Origin: Dipteris shenzhenensis
Lineage: Eukaryota > Polypodiophyta > Polypodiopsida > Gleicheniales
DNA: 64,000 nucleotides
Assembly (NCBI GenBank): GCA_047967505.1
Contig: CM106540.1
Direction: 5' to 3' (one strand)
Below are positions 10,967-23,306 of the stretch, one piece after another. A program made the position numbers and the translations under genes. The stretch's first letter is position 1. Every line of letters begins with the position of its first letter. The notes beneath the pieces were generated by a model. The model worked only from the letters and a program-made list of their open reading frames with translations, searched no databases and was not told the origin of the DNA.

Positions 10967-11760
10967 CCTCTCCTCCCTCCTCTCTCTCTCTACCTCCCCT
11001 CCCTCCCCTCCCTCTCACCCTGGCGGTCGCGGCCGCTAGGACCCCCCCTCTCTCCCTCCCCTCCCTCCTCTCTCTCTCCCTCCCCTCCCTCCTCTCTCTC
11101 TCCCTCCTCTCTCTCTCACCCTGGTGGCCGCGGCCGCTAGGACCCCCTCTCTCTCTCTCACTCACTCTCTCCCTGCCCTCCCTCCTCTCTCTCTCACCCT
11201 GGCGGCTGCGGCTTCCAGGACCCCCCCTCTCTCTTTCTCGCTCTCTCTCTCCCTCCCCTCCCTCCTCTCTCTCTCCCTCCTCTCTCTCTCACTCTGGCGG
11301 CCACGGCCGCCAAGACCCCCCCTCTCTCTCTCTCTCTTGCTCTCTCTCTCCCTCCCCCCTCCTCTCTCTCTCCCTCCTCTCTCTCTCTCCCTCCCCTCCC
11401 TCTCACCCTGGGGGCCACGGCGCAGGACCCCCCCCTCTCTCTCTCTCTCTCTCTCTCCCTCCCTAGGGGCTGCAGCTGCCACGAAGCCCCTCTCTCTCTG
11501 GTGCTCTCTCTCCACTCCTCCTGCTACCCCCTCCCCCTACCCCTGCTCCCCCTACCCCCGTCGCCCCCCCTCCTGCCTCCCGCCTCCCCCTACCCCGATG
11601 CCCCCTACCCCCGCTCCCTCCCCTCCCTCCTCTCTCTCTCTCTCCCTCCCCTCCCTCTCGCCTCCCCCTACCCCTGCTCCCTCCCCTCCCTCCTCTCTCT
11701 CTCTCCCTCCCCTCCCTCCCCTCCCTCTCACCCTGGTGACCGCAGCCACTAGGACCCCCC
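10200..11760. repeat. compound minisatellite: GC-rich palindromic cores in polypyrimidine
   Basis: At least fourteen copies of a 25-30 bp core of the type ACCCTGGGGGCCGCGG followed by CCGCTAGGACCCCC occur near 10205, 10354, 10474, 10542, 10655, 10756, 10892, 11017, 11118, 11196, 11290, 11404, 11463 and 11730. Each is embedded in CTCTCTC/CCCTCCCCTCC. Several contain GCGGCCGC. Each core has a G run on one side and a C run on the other, so it can self-pair. Spacing varies from about 60 to 270 bp, so the array grew by irregular slippage. The long ORFs across it are composition artefacts. Confidence 0.85.
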
Positions 11761-12448
11761 CTCCTGCCTCCCCCTACCCCACCACCCCCGCTCCCCTCTC
11801 TTGCCTCCCCCTACCCCCGCTCCCTACCCTGCCTCCCCCTATCCCTGCTCCCTACCCCGTCGCCCCCTACCCCGCCTCCCCCCTCCCTACCCCCGCTCCC
11901 CCCTCTCGCCTCCCCCTACCCCATCGCCCCCTACCCCGCCTCCCCCCCTCCTGCCTCCCTCTTGTCTCCCACCTCCCCCTACCCCACCACCCCTGCTCCC
12001 CCCTCCTACCTCCCCCTACCCCCGCTCCCTACCCCGTTGCCCCCTACCCCGCCTCCCCCCCCTCCCTACCCCCGCTCCCCCCTCTCGCCTCCCCCTACCC
12101 CACCGCCCCCTACCCCCGCTCCTCCCTCCTACCTCCCTACCCTGCCGCCCCCCTCCCGCCTCCCCCTACCTCTGCTCCCTACCCCGCCTCCCCTCCCCCC
12201 TCCCTCTTATGCCACTCTCTCCCTGCTCCCTCCCTCCCTCTTCCTCCCTCCCTCCCCTCTTCCGTCGCTCCTCCCTCCCTCCTTTCCTCCCTCTCTCTCC
12301 CCCCTCCACTTCCCTCTTCCTCCTCCCTCTCTCTTCCCCCTTCACTTCCCTCTTCCTCTTGGAGGCCACGGCCTCCAAGGCTTCTCTCCTCTCTAAACTT
12401 TCTCTCTCTCTCTCTCTAGTTCCTCTCTCTCTTTCTTTCTTTCTCTCT
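11761..12448. repeat. C-rich minisatellite of CCTCCCCCTACCCC units and CT tract
   Basis: Dominated by CCTCCCCCTACCCC and CCCCGCTCC phrases to about 12200, then CCCTCCCTC and CT repeats. One more GC core lies at about 12360-12385 (GAGGCCACGGCCTCCAAGG, itself palindromic). No coding evidence. Confidence 0.85.
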
Positions 12449-12660
12449 CTTCAATTTAAAAAAAAAATCTACATAAAGAATAAATCAAAAAAATTTACAA
12501 GTACCTAGAAAAAGTTTGTTTGCTCTTTCTTGCTTTCTTGCTCTTCCTTCCTTGCTTTCTTGCTCATCCTTGCTTTCTTGCTTCAATGAATGAAATGAGG
12601 GGAGAATAAATGAAGAAGGAAGACTATATATAAAAAAAACTAGGTTTTCCTCCTCCTCTC
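12449..12660 (-). repeat. second copy of the TATA-bearing module
   Basis: Parallels 9388-9700: A-rich stretch, CAAGTACCTAGAAAAAG phrase, TTGCTTCAATGAATGAAATG, and ACTATATATAAAAAAAAC (12624-12641). A tetranucleotide-like CTTTCTTGCT repeat fills the middle. Ends not determined. Confidence 0.45.
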
Positions 12661-13210
12661 CTATTGGCTTTCCATTCCTCCCCTCTCTCCTATTGGCTTT
12701 TCATTCCTCCCCTCTCCCATTGGCTCCCATTACTCCCCCTCTCCCATTGGACCCCCATCCCTCATCCCAATCTTCCATTGGCCCTCCCCCCATCCATTTC
12801 TTCTTCCTCCCCCATTGCCACCACTCCCATCCCACATTTCCACCATGTCCCATACTCCTCTCATTTTCCAAAATCCCATATTTCCCCATCTCAACCTGCT
12901 CTTTTTCATCCCCTATTAACTCCCCTCACTCATTTCACTCCCTTATTATCCTACTCCCCTATTACCTCCCCCCCTCCCATTCCATTCCTCCCTCCCCACT
13001 CTCACTTCCACTTCCCATTACTCACTTGCCATTTGCAAACTATTAATATATTATTATACTATTTTTAATACTTATTATCATACACCCCTATTACCTCCCC
13101 TCTCCCATTCCACTCCTCCCTGCTCACTCCCACTTCCACTTCCCATTACTCACTTGCTATACACATTTGCAAACTATTAATATATTATTATACGATTTTT
13201 TATACTATTT
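12655..13210. repeat. CCCATTGGCTCC-type minisatellite and a ~125-bp tandem duplication
   Basis: At 12655-12790 there are six or so units around CCTATTGG/CCCATTGG followed by CT. From about 12960 to 13210 a segment containing CACTTCCCATTACTCACTTGC and CAAACTATTAATATATTATT is present twice about 125 bp apart. Composition-driven ORFs only. Confidence 0.65.
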
Positions 13211-13474
13211 GCAAACTTACATGTGGGCAAAATCACAGGTGTCAAAGCAATCCTATCGTGGTCATACAACAATTGTGCTTTTATTCAAGGGCGTATTTAC
13301 AAGGGTGTATTTATCCTCATCAACAAGCTTATTTCAGCTTTTATTTTGACACAATACTCAAGGTATGAAGTGCATAATTTGTGCACTAGGTGTTTACTTT
13401 GTTGTATCAAAATTGTTTGCCACACACACACACATATACACATACCGAGAATTTGCTAATATTATCGCATCTAC

Positions 13475-16400
13475 ATTTCTCCGATGGGCACAAAACTTTG
13501 TACACACCTCAACCTATGTCATATTGACTTGCATACAAAGTGGTGCACCCATCCCATAAGTACTTGTTTGGATAACACACCTGCAAACGTATTATATGAC
13601 GACCGTGTTTTTTTACAAATGTGCTTGATACTAAGGCAAAAACGGTATTTAATGCTCAATCAACCATGCAATGCATATCCGATCAGCACAATACTTTACT
13701 TGCACCTCAACCTAGGTGGTATTGACTTGTTTGAAAAAAGGCACACCCATCAGATAAGTACTTGGTTGGATAACATACCTAAGGGTGTGTTTTTTTACGG
13801 ATGTGCATATCACTAGGGGAAACATGGTGTAAAATGCATGATCGACCATGCAAAGCATATCCAATGGTCACAATACTTTTCATGCACCTTAACCTAGTTT
13901 AACTTGACTTGGGTGCAAAGTGGAGACCCCATCCGATAAGTTCTTGTTTGAATAACACACCTAGGACCGTGTTTTTTTATGGTTGTGCATTACACTAAGA
14001 TAAAAACAGTGTTTTATGCTTGATCGACAATGCAAAGCATATCCGATGGGCATAATACTTTGCACACAACTTAAACGAGGTGAAATTGACTTACATGCAA
14101 AGTGGAGTGCCCATCCCATAAGTACTTGATCGAATAACATACCTAGCAACATGTTTTTTTACGGATGTGCATGACACTAGAGAAAAAATGGCATTTAATG
14201 CTCGATCGACCATGCAAAGGATATCCAATGGGCACAATACTTTTCCTATGCCTCAACCTAGGTGATATTAAAATTTTCTCAAAGAGGCATACCCATCCGA
14301 TAAGTACTTGGTCAGATAACATACACAAGGTCGTGTTTTTTTATAGATGTGCATATCGCTACGACAAAAACGGTGGATAATGCGTGATCGACCAGGCAAA
14401 GCATATCCGATGGTCACAATACTTTGCACGCACCTCAACCTAGTTGAAACAGACTTGCGCAAAAACAGTGTTTTATGCTTGATCGACAATGCAAAGCATA
14501 TCCGATGGGCATAGTACTTTTCACACACCTTAAGCTAGTTGAAATTGACTTACATGCAAAGTGGAGCACCCATCCCATAAGCACTTGATCGGATAACATA
14601 CCTAGCAACGTGTTTTTTTACAGATGTGCATGACACGAGCAGAAATAGTATTTAATGCTCGATCGACCGTGCAAAGGATATCCGATGGGCACAATACTTT
14701 TCCTATGCCTCAACCTAGGTGGTAGTGAAATGTTCTCAAAGAGCCACACCCATCCGATAAGTACTTGGTCAGATAACATACCTAAGGCATGTTTTTTTAC
14801 GGATGTGCATATCACTACCGGAAAAACATTGTATAATGCATGATCGACCATGCAAACCATATTTGATGGTGACAATACTTTGCACACACCTCAACCTAGT
14901 TGAAACAGACTTGTGTGCAAAGTTGAGCCCCCATCCGATAAGTATTTGTTTGAATAGCACACCTAGGACCGTGTTTTTTTATGGTTGTGCATGACACTAA
15001 GGCAAAAACGGTGTTTTATGCTTGATCGACAATGCAAAGCATATCCAAACGGCACAATACTTTGCACACACCCTCAACTAGGTGGAATTGACTTACATGC
15101 AAAGTGGTATTCCCATCGCATAAGTACTTCATCGGATAACACACCTAGTAGCATGTTTTTTTACGGATGTGCATGACACTAAGGCAAAAATGGTATTTAA
15201 TGCTCGATCAACCATGCAAAGCATATCCGATGGGCACAATACTTTTCCTATGCCTTAACCTAGGTGGTATTGAAATGTTCTCAAAGAGCCACACCTATCC
15301 GATAAGTACTTGGTCAGATAACATACCTAAGGGCGTGTTTTTTTGCGGATGTAAATATCACTACCGGAAAAACGGTGGATAATGTGTGATCAACGTTTTT
15401 TTACGGACGTGCATATCACTACCGGAAAAACATTGTACCGGAAAAACATTGTATAATGCATGATTGACCATGCAAAGTATATCCGATAATGACAATACTT
15501 TGCACACACCTCAACCTAGTTGAAAGAGACTTATGTGCAATGTGGAACCCCCATCCAATAAGTACTTGTTTGAATAACACACCTAGGACCATGTTTTCTT
15601 ATGGTTGTGCATGACACTAAGGCAAAAACGGTGTTTTATGTTTGATCGACAATGCAAAGCATATCCGATGGGCACAATACTTTGCACACACCTTCAAATA
15701 GGTGGAATTGACTTATATGCAAAGTGGCTCTCCCATCGCATAAGTACTTGATCGGATAACACACCTAGTAGTGTGTTTTTTGACGGATGTGCATGACACT
15801 AAGGTAAAAATGGTATTTAATGCTCGATCGACCATGCCACACATATCCGATGGGCACAATACTTTTCCTATATCTTAATCTAGGTGGTATTGAAATGTTC
15901 TCAAAGAGGCACACCCATCTGATAAGTACTTGGTTAGATAACATACCTAAGGGGTGTTTTTTTGCAGATGTGCATATCACTATAGGAAAAATGTTGTATA
16001 ATGCGTGATCGACCATGCAAAGCATATCCAATGGTGACAATACTTTGCACACACCTGAATATAGTTGAAACGGACTTGCGTGCAAAGTGGAGCCCCCTTC
16101 GGAAATGTACTTATTTGAACAACACACCTAGGACAGTGTTTTTTTATGGTTGTGCATGACACTAAGGCAAAAACGGTGTTTTATGCTTGATCGACAATGC
16201 AAAACATATCCGATGGGCACAATACTTTGCACACACCTAAAACTATGTGGAATTGACTTACATGCAAAGTGGCATGCCCATCACATAAGTACTTGATCGG
16301 ATAACACACCTAGCAGCGTGTTTTTTTCAGATGTGCATGACACCAAGGCAAAAATGGTATTTAATACTCGATCGACCATGCAAAGCAAATCCGATGAGCA

Positions 16401-18450
16401 CAATAGTTTTCCTATGCCTCAACCTAGGTGGTATTGAAATATTCTCAAACAAGCACACCCATCCGATAATTACTTGGTCAGATAACATACCTAAGGGCAT
16501 GTTTTTTTGCAGTTGTGCATATCACTACTGGAAAGACGGTGTATAATGCATGATCAGCCATGCCAAGCATATCCGATGGTGACAATACTTTGCAAGAATC
16601 TCAACCTAGTTAAAACCGACTTGTGTGCAAAGTGGAGCCCCCATCTGAGAAGTACTTGTTTGAATAACACACCTAGGACGTGTTTTTTTATGGTTGTGCA
16701 TGACACTAAGGTAAAAACGGTGTTTTATGCTTGATCGGCAATGCAAAGCATATCCGATGGGCACAATACTTTGCACACACCTTCAAATAGGTGTACTTGA
16801 CTTACATGCAAAGTGGCACACCCATCCCATAAGTACTTGATCGGATAACATACCTAGCAACATGTTTTTTAACGGATGTGCATGACACTAGAGCAAAAAT
16901 AGTATTTAATGCTTGATCGACCATGCAAAGGATATCCGATGGGCACAATAATTTTCCTACACCTCAACCTAGGTGGTATTGAAATGTTCTCAAAGTGGTA
17001 CACCCATCTGATAAGTACTTGGTCAGATAACATACCTAAGGGCATGTTTTTTTACGGATGTGCATATCACTACAAGAGAAACGGTGGATAATGCGTGATC
17101 GGCCATGCAAAGCATATCCGATGGTCACAATACTTTGCATGCACCTCAACCTAGTTGAAATGGACTTATGTGCAAAGTGGAGCACCCATCCCATAAGTCT
17201 TGATCGAATAACATACCTAGTAGCGTGTTTTTTTATGGATGTGCATGACACTAAGGTAAAAATGGTGTTTTATGCTTGATCGGCAATGCAAAGCATATCC
17301 GATGGGAACAATACTTTGCACACACCTTCAACTAGGTGGATTTCACATACATGCAAAGTGGCGCACCCATCCCATAAGTACTTGATCAGATAACATACCT
17401 AGCAGTGTGTTTTTTTACGGATGTGCATGAGACTAGAGCAAAAATGGTATTTAATGCTTGATCGACAATGCAAAGGATATCCGATGGGCAGAATACTTTT
17501 CCTATGCCTCAACCTAGGTGGTATTGACATGTTCTCAAAGAGGCACACCCATCAGATAAGTACTTGGTTGGAGAGTGGTTGGATGACACACCTAAGGGTG
17601 TGTTTTTTTATGGATGTGCATATCACTAGGGAAAAACAGTGTATAATGCGTGATCGACCATGCAAAGCATATCTGATGGTCACAATACTTTGCACCCACC
17701 TCAATCTAGTTGAAACGGACTTGCATGCAAAGTGGAGCCCCCATCTGAGAAGTACTTGTTTGAATAATATACCTAGGACCATGTTTTTTTGGTTGTGCAT
17801 GACACTAAGACAAAAACGGTGTTTTATGCTTGATCAACAATGCAAAGCATATCTGATGGGTACAATACTTTGCAAAGAACTTAAACTAGGTGGAATTGAC
17901 TTACATGCAAAGTGGCATGCCCATCCCATAAGTACTTGATTGGATAACATAACTAGTAGCGTGTTTTTTTACGGATGTGCATGCACTAAGGCAAAAATGG
18001 TATTTAATGCTGGATCGACCATGCAAAGCATATCCAATGGGAAAAATAATTTCCTACACCTCAATCTCGGTGGTATTGACTTGTTTTCAAAGAGGCACAC
18101 CCATCCGATAAGTACTTGGTCAGATAACGCACCTAAGGGCGTGTTTTTTTTACGGATGTGCATATCATTAGGGGGAAAACAGTGTATAATGCATGATCGA
18201 CCATGCAAAGCATATCTGACTTGCATTCAAAGTGGAGCCCCCATCCAATAAGTACTTGTTTGAATAACACACCTAGGACCATGTTTTGTATGGTTGTGTA
18301 TGATACTGAGGCACAAATGGTGTTTAATGCATGATATACCATGCAAAGCATAGACGATGGGCACAATAATTTGCAAGCACCTCAACGTAGGTGTTATTGA
18401 GTTGCATGAAAAGTGGCATGTTCATCTGATGAGTACTTGATTGGATAACT
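13475..18450. repeat. satellite array: ~182-bp monomers in a three-monomer higher-order repeat
   Basis: About 27 monomers of ~182 bp in head-to-tail order. Each monomer starts near a GTGTTTTTTTA run, passes GATCGACCATGCAAAGCATA and ACAATACTTTGCACACACCT, and ends CCCATCCGATAAGTACTTG. Three types alternate: type A has GGTTGTGCATGACAC and TTTTATGCTTGATCGACAAT; type B has TTTAATGCTCGATCGACCAT and TTCTCAAAGAGGCACAC; type C has GTGCATATCACTACCGG and ATGGTGACAATACTT. Type A recurs at about 14007, 14474, 15013, 15634, 16181, 16723, 17268 and 17820, mostly 542-552 bp apart. The two exceptions match a deletion (near 14455) and a partial duplication (near 15390-15440). The 60-70 codon ORFs repeated in it are not genes. 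Confidence 0.92.
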
Positions 18451-18550
18451 TCTCCCACCAATAAATTAAGTACTAATTAAAAATTATAATAAATGGGTAG
18501 ATTATTAAAAAGAGACTAATATTAATGTAATTATTTCTACTGCACCTTGC

Positions 18551-21228
18551 TTGCAAAGGACTCTCACAAAGGAGATGGATATAGATTTTGTTCCAGGGAT
18601 GGATGTTATTTTATGTAGCAAAAGAGAAGTAGTTGCATTTGCTACAATCCATGATAGTGATCCCAATTCAGTTTGCCACTTTCAAAGACTTGGCGAAGAT
18701 AAGGTGGCAGTTACTGTGTCAAAGATTCTTAGTGCACATGTTGAGCTAAAGTATAAATGTGGAGATATGGAAACACTTGGAGATGTTATGCCCTACAATA
18801 CATCCAACAAATCATTTATAGCATGGGACAAAGATGAGACTTATGCAACAGACATTATCAAGAATACAAAGTGCACCACCTTGGATTTTACTATAGGGGA
18901 CATTTTACAAATGAGATCATTTGAAAGCGAATCCAAGCAGATCCACAAAAGCAACCAAAGAGGAAGAGAGTAATGAAGGAGGAGAACATGTTAAATGCAT
19001 TGGGATATCTATGTTGCAAGCGAAGATGTATGCACTTCATTGATCTTGCAGACATCAGGGAATGTAGAGGACACGTGTGGCAAAGAAGAGGAAGTGAAAG
19101 AAATGAATACCTTCTCACAAGTATCTCTTGCTTTCTTCAGAATGGCAATAAAAGGCTAAGTTCAAGACAAAAGGTAAATCCTCTCATAAATGGAAAAAAG
19201 ATTTGCGATAAGGCATATTGCAATATTACTGGATTATCCCATGGTACATATTGGGATTTAGTCACCAAGGCAAAGGGCAGCAACAAATTTAGCATTCACG
19301 GTAATAGAGGAAGGTCCAAATCAAGAATCTAAACTGTCAGGGCAGCAGCAATTTTGCAAGACTTCATACATGAAAATGCTTTACCTCAACCCCATATATC
19401 TACCAAACTCCCTAACAGTGACGCGATCATTGAAATGCACCTTCCAATGGGCTTGACAAAGCTCAAAGTATTTGACTCTATTGCAGAAAAGCAAAGGCAA
19501 AGAGGGGATGCCATAGCTTCTTCTCATACTTTGTATACTCTTTGGAAGAAGAACTTTGGATATGTTAAAATCCCAAGGAGGCAAAAAATGTCAAAGTGCA
19601 ATGTCTGTGATGATTTAAAGCGAGCGATTGAGAGTGCAACATGTCCAAATCAAAGGGAATTATACAAAATAAACCGAAAATCTCATCATGACCTTATTCA
19701 ACATTCCAGACAAAAATATGCATTCAACCCTAAAAATATGCATCATGTGCCTTATTGTAGATGGCATGGATCAGAATACAACAACATTGTCTCATTTTGT
19801 TGCCATTCCACCTAAATTACAAGGAAAGCACTTTCTAAAGATACATGTATGTGGAGTGTTAGTGCATGGAATTAAGTTCTTTGCAGATATATGGATTGAT
19901 TCCTTGCATCTACATGATAGCAATCAAGTTGTAACATCTATTATGAAGGCAATTTGCAATGTACATGCAGAAAAAGGTCACTTACCACCAACTTTGAGAA
20001 TACAAGCTGATAATTACTGGCGAGAAAATAAGAATGTACTCATGTTTGCATTCTGCTCCATGCTATAGATGCTCATCGAATCTTCAATGAGGTCGAATGT
20101 GGGTTTTTGTATGTTGGGCATACACATGAGATATCGATCAGGTTTTTAGCACAGTCTCAAGAGAGCTTAAATGTAAGGATGTGGAGATAATAGATGACTT
20201 GGTAAGAAGATGTGGCATGCAAGTTGGTGGTTGTAAGGAAAGTACAGTATGTGAGAGGCTCGAAAGAATGTATGATTGGAAGAGCTTCATTCTACCTTCA
20301 TACAAACGGGTGGTTATGCATTGATAGGTCATACCAATCCACACTACTTTCATTTTTTTTAAAAAGATGTAAGACCCGTAATACAATGGCAACAGTATTC
20401 TCATGATACAAAATGGGAACTTGAAGAACCTTACAGTCTCTTACCTTCAATTCCCAGCAAGGAAAGTTATCCAACATGGGCTCCTATATAAGAATTCAAT
20501 GATAGGTCTAACTGTGAAATAGAAGGATTAAAAGCATTTATTACATACAAAGAGGAAATGCTCCGGAGATATCCTGATTCGAAGCCTACTTGGAGAGAAC
20601 ACACTACCACTGTAATTAACAAGACATGAAATTTAATAAAGGACCTTGAGAGAATGCGAGGCTCAAAGGATGTCAAGGAAGAATGCAATATGTTTTGGCC
20701 AAATGTTCATAACGATTTGCGCCCAGCTCCACTCTTTGAAAATGAATTTGTATCATTACTCCCACGTCCATATTGTGGACTAAAGAAGAGAGAGTTTATG
20801 CCACAAGTAGATATAGAGGTAGATTGTTTTGTTGTGGTCGGCCATCAGATGATGAATATGAGAATGTGAAGTTTTGGGTTGCAAAAGTAGTTGATATGCA
20901 AAGAGATGACCAAGGGAGAGCTACAACATTTACAGCGGTATGGTATGAGCCAAAGGGCAGGAAGGAGAATATGGATAACAACACATTGTATACTAATTGT
21001 ATAATGAAGGAGTGGGTCCCAAATGATGAAGCGGTCTCACAAGTTTCGATGGAGACAATCATAGTGTCTTGGCATTCAAGGGAAAAGAAATCAAAAAAGC
21101 ACATGGGATATGAGGTAGAAGGAAAAATAAAAATACCACAGCAAAGTATTTTGCATATACACAAATTTTTAAGGATGCTCGCCATGGAGGAAGTAGAAGG
21201 AGACATCGCAAATGAAGAATGTTTATGA
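18551..21228 (+). pseudogene. transposase-like gene: DUF8039-like, HTH-like, DUF7869-like DDE candidate, BAH-like; broken
   Basis: Several frames line up as one ancestral protein. The N-terminal part (18590-18960; GMDVILCSKREVVAFATI) resembles the DUF8039 module of plant Ptta/En/Spm proteins. After a frameshift near 18960 comes an HTH-like segment (CNITGLSHGTYWDLV, HGNRGRSKSR; 19220-19330), a stop at 19330-19332, and a Cys pair region (KCNVCDDLK, near 19600). The core has VDGMDQN (near 19760), ADNYWRENKN (near 20010) and VGHTHEISIRF (near 20115), giving D, D and E candidates as in DUF7869 proteins. It ends with a BAH-like FWVAKVVDMQRD...VSWHS block (20870-21090). Further frameshifts lie near 19745, 20060 and 20840. 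Family names are from memory of motif patterns; transposase activity is inferred. Confidence 0.65.
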
Positions 21229-21353
21229 TTAAATCTTGTATTGAAGTCCATTGAAGGATTTTATTTGGGTACTAGGCAAGAAGCCAATTGACAATTATAA
21301 TCAGAGTTATCACCTCCTATGTGAAATGAGAGTCAAAATATGCACTGGATGTC

Positions 21354-21560
21354 ACCCAAGGGTCAAGGCTTGGCAAGACAATAGGGAGTTAATGCAGATG
21401 GCACCTGGCAAGGGACTATCACATTGAGAAATAAGACAATGGGGAGTCAATGCACCCAAGGGGCAAGGCTTGGCAAGACAAGTGGGAGTTAATGCAGATG
21501 ACACCTAGCAAGGGACTATCATGACATTGAGCAATAAGACAATGGGGAGTCAAATTATGC
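21354..21560. repeat. 100-bp tandem repeat, two copies
   Basis: A unit beginning CACCCAAGGG(T/G)CAAGGCTTGG starts at 21353 and again at 21453. It contains GGGAGTTAATGCAGATG(G/A)CACC and AATAAGACAATGGGGAGTCAA. Period is about 100 bp, two copies, with a few changes and a small insertion (ATGAC) in the second. Confidence 0.8.
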
Positions 21561-22700
21561 AGATGGCACAAATTGAGGCTCTTTAAGAGCAACAATTTAA
21601 ATTGTAAACATATGTTCAATCTATATCATTTTATACAAAGACTCCAGCTGAGAGCAACGTCTCTCAATGTAAACATATAATGATAGCTATAATTTCTATT
21701 ATAATTCTTTGGTTCAATACAAAACTTGGGTCTTATGGCATCATGTCTTTTTTCTATTTAGTAAAAGTTTTAAAAATTTTGTGTATATTGCGAGTGACAA
21801 TGTTATTTACATGAAATATTTAAGTCTCCTTTCATGGATTTATAAATTTATCACATCAAGGAAAATATTAAAAATAATTAAATTAACAAATAACTTAGGT
21901 ATAGCTAGAATTTCTAAAATAGGATTATTTCAAATTCTTGCATGTTGGTGCAAAAGTATAGATTGAAAAAACAAGATTTTTATGTGAATATGATAGTGCC
22001 ACAAAGTGAACTTTTGATTTGGGAAGAATATTTTCAAAAAGTAAAATTTTGATTTGGGAAGGATATTTTCACAAAGTAAACTTTTCATTTGGAAAGGATT
22101 TTTGGGCTTCGTCCAAAAACAACAGAAAAAGTCCAAAATTAATAAAATAGGTGCTATGAGAGGCAAACATATTGGTGAAGGTCCGACAGTGCAAAAACTG
22201 AGAAGAAGAGAATCTATGTGGAGTAAAAAATCCTATTCGAAAAGAAATTTTATTGGCCTTACAAATGATGTGGCTACAGAACTTGGAGTGGCACACGAAG
22301 GTGGGATTGACCTTGGAGATATTTGAACAGTACGGAAGAAAAGACCAAAATCCATGTCCTCTGCAATCCATAAAGATGACTCCCACAGACCTGAGTATCA
22401 AACAGTTAGCACACCAGTGCCAAGAAGAAGACATTCAGGTTCAATTGTGATTGACAATAACAATCTTGATGGTTGTGAACAAGGTGTGGCAGAGGTGCAA
22501 ATACATCAAACAAAGTGGGCGATTCGACATACGCAGGCAGGGAGTCAAGTCCGCTGCCAAGGGTATCTACATCGAAGGGGGGGGAAGTGTAACAAGTCAA
22601 TTGACTCAAAGGGAAGAAAAGGAGCTTTGGGATTCCCTGCACCTTCATTTTTTGGGAGGATTAGAACACCGATAGGTGTAAGGTTACAAATGATCTAGTT
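21561..22700. other. AT-rich spacer with short repeats, no gene recognised
   Basis: The sequence is AT-rich to 22160 and includes three near-copies of GATTTGGGAAG(A/G)ATATTTTCA followed by AAAGTAAA (22015-22100). Open frames at 22054-22326 and 22354-22698 carry basic residues but no motif I know. They could be remnants of the same protein as the SWIM fragment downstream. Confidence 0.35.
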
Positions 22701-22713
22701 CTGTGGGGATAGC

Positions 22714-23306
22714 GTGGACCACTCTTGGAATCCAACAACAGCAATTGAGGCATTGCAAGAACCAACTCCAACAAAGTGGAAGGTTGCTAAAGGAACTAAT
22801 ATCAGCTTGGAAGAGTTGCATATTAGTATAGAAGGAGGATTTGTTCTGGAAGAACCACTTCAAAAAGGGTTAAGGAAATTTGAGCAGGGCCATAAAAAAC
22901 ATTTGGAGAATCAAGCGAGGCCTGAATTTCGAGAGGGCCAGAGAGTTGTCTTTAGCAAAAAAATAAGTAAAGATATGCAAGCAAGATGGATTCAGCAAGG
23001 GCTATGGAATGTGAAGTGCTTCATGTGAATGAGGTGGAGCCTAAGGAGCACATGGAGTTTATTGTTGGTACAACTGGGTCTCGCATGAGGGGGCTTCAAT
23101 ATATAGTGACCATATCTATTTTTCCATCTTGCACTTGTGAAGACTTACTATTTAGGTTTGGAAGATTGGATCGTTACATTCCTTGCAAGCACATTTACTA
23201 CATACTATTGCAGTACTTGGGTCTAGATGCAGAAAATCACAAAGAGGTCCACCAAGCATCAATGACAAAACAAGAGCTTTACAATGCACTTTCAAGAATC
23301 TCGTGA
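22714..23306 (+). pseudogene. SWIM zinc-finger protein fragment, frameshifted
   Basis: Two overlapping frames (22714-23028 and 22986-23306) join into one protein end; a frameshift lies near 22990-23010. The first contains RVVFSKKISKDMQARWIQQ. The second has CTCEDLLFRFGRLDRY then IPCKHIYYILLQYLG, a CxCx(n)CxH SWIM signature (about 23130-23215), followed by a QASMTKQELYNAL tail. SWIM fingers end MULE-type transposases and some DUF7869-associated proteins. Position and shared strand suggest it belongs to the transposon 5' of it, but the 1.5-kb AT-rich gap leaves that open. Confidence 0.6.

Noticed and set aside
11124-12419. 431-codon ORF on the + strand, with other long ORFs at 10165-12508
   Set aside because: Pro/Ser/Leu-only translation of pyrimidine repeats. 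It is open in several frames at once, and the antisense gives Arg/Glu/Gly in the same way.
13484-18251. Repeated 60-170 codon ORFs with CKAYPMGTILF-like phrases
   Set aside because: They follow the satellite monomer. 182 is not a multiple of three, so no frame is kept along the array.
13475-18450. Regularly spaced repeats considered as a CRISPR array
   Set aside because: The repeats are ~182-bp contiguous monomers with no unique spacers, and the context is a plant genome.
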